From Candidatus Syntropharchaeum sp. (GTDB lineage Archaea; Halobacteriota; Syntropharchaeia; Alkanophagales; Methanospirareceae): 5,533 nt of DNA. Below, in pieces: positions 5,284-5,533 of the stretch (position 1 is the stretch's first letter; every line of letters begins with the position of its first letter). The position numbers and the translations under genes are program-made. The notes beneath the pieces were generated by a model. It was not told the DNA's origin and did no database searches. It saw only the letters and a list, made by a program, of their open reading frames with translations. The stretch is taken from the NCBI GenBank assembly GCA_016782355.1, contig JADHYP010000095.1:1-5533 (forward strand), written 5' to 3'.

Positions 5284-5533
5284 ATGGGGTTCGGTGCCGG
5301 GTATTCAAACTCGATGTCAAGGCAGATATGGATTTTGCACGTGGATGACGAACCGGCGGATTTGGAGATAACGAGAATATTATTGCAAAGGGAAGGGAAA
5401 GATAATTTTGAAATCACCAGTGTGCTTTCCGCGGAAAAGGCGCTGGAAAAACTTGAAAATGAGTATTTTGACGTCGTTATTGCAGATTATAAGCTGCCGG
5501 GGATGGATGGATGGAATAGAACTTTTGGACACG
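5284..5533 (+). CDS. Response regulator receiver domain (CheY-like), cut by window edge and apparently frameshifted
   Basis: Receiver domains are the phospho-accepting part of two-component systems, phosphorylated on an aspartate by a histidine kinase. The visible 83 residues show strand 1 with the acidic pair, IWILHVDDEPADLEITRILL (15-34, Asp21 and Asp22). They also show SVLSAEKALEKL (46-57) and the phosphorylation strand DVVIADYKLPGMDG (63-76) with Asp68 as acceptor. After GMDG the frame reads WNRTFGH, which is wrong for the family. Removing one 4-base unit from the GGAT repeat at 5501-5514 restores GMDGIELLDT, the standard continuation. The shifted frame has no stop before the window ends, so the final product cannot be told. 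The start is the ATG at 5284, with GGAGGAT eight bases ahead; Met11 (5314) begins closer to the domain but lacks such a site. Archaeal receivers are often fused to PAS or kinase domains, which would lie outside this window. Confidence 0.85.
   Translation, partial: MGFGAGYSNSMSRQIWILHVDDEPADLEITRILLQREGKDNFEITSVLSAEKALEKLENEYFDVVIADYKLPGMDGWNRTFGH
5501..5514 (+). repeat. Short tandem GGAT repeat at the receiver-gene frameshift
   Basis: GGATGGATGGATGG holds three GGAT units plus GG. It encodes the GMDG turn of the receiver domain, and one unit too many explains the loss of frame downstream. Two units would give the family-standard sequence. The tract is very short for a slipping repeat, so a one-off duplication or a sequencing/assembly error is also possible. 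Confidence 0.8.

Overview
The window looks like a piece of an archaeal, probably euryarchaeotal, chromosome. Four things point that way: a Hel308-type Ski2 helicase, the archaeal ribosomal protein eL43 (L37Ae), the archaeal RNA polymerase subunits RpoP and RpoD, and an A24-family prepilin/archaellin peptidase. Start regions carry A/T-rich TATA boxes and GGTGAT/GAGGTGA-like ribosome binding sites. At the left edge is the N-terminus of HdrA, heterodisulfide reductase subunit A, which fits a methanogen, an anaerobic methane or alkane oxidiser, or a sulfate-reducing archaeon. I lean towards an ANME-1/Methanophagales or Syntrophoarchaeum-like lineage, but that is an impression and not a proven placement.

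Layout, left to right. Bases 1-233 (minus): 5' end of hdrA with its own TATA box. Bases 345-832 (minus): a two-gene unit made of an intact 81-residue protein of unknown function and, overlapping it by 8 bases, a broken PIN-domain gene. Its N-terminal and C-terminal parts lie in different frames and the middle of the domain is gone. Bases 928-2985 (minus): complete hel308. A short A/T-rich divergent promoter region separates it from a plus-strand operon, rpl37ae-rpoP-rpoD (3073-4286), in which rpoP and rpoD overlap by ATGA. Bases 4208-4352: a long imperfect inverted repeat of A/C-rich, CAAGCACCAAAT-like sequence. It encodes the last ~25 residues of RpoD and fills the gap to the convergent prepilin-peptidase gene (4359-5138, minus). 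Bases 5139-5283: a divergent promoter region with a perfect 13-bp palindrome. Bases 5284-5533: a response-regulator receiver domain that runs off the right edge and appears frameshifted at a GGAT triplet repeat.

Functionally this is a mixed neighbourhood: energy metabolism (HdrA), genome maintenance (Hel308), core transcription and translation (eL43, RpoP, RpoD), surface-filament maturation (peptidase) and signalling (receiver protein). The main points of interest are signs of gene decay and rearrangement: the deleted PIN gene, the repeat forming the RpoD tail, the 4-bp repeat frameshift in the receiver gene, and rpoD sitting beside rpoP rather than in its usual S13-S4-S11 cluster. I see no CRISPR array, insertion sequence, tRNA or rRNA, and no clearly new multi-gene system.
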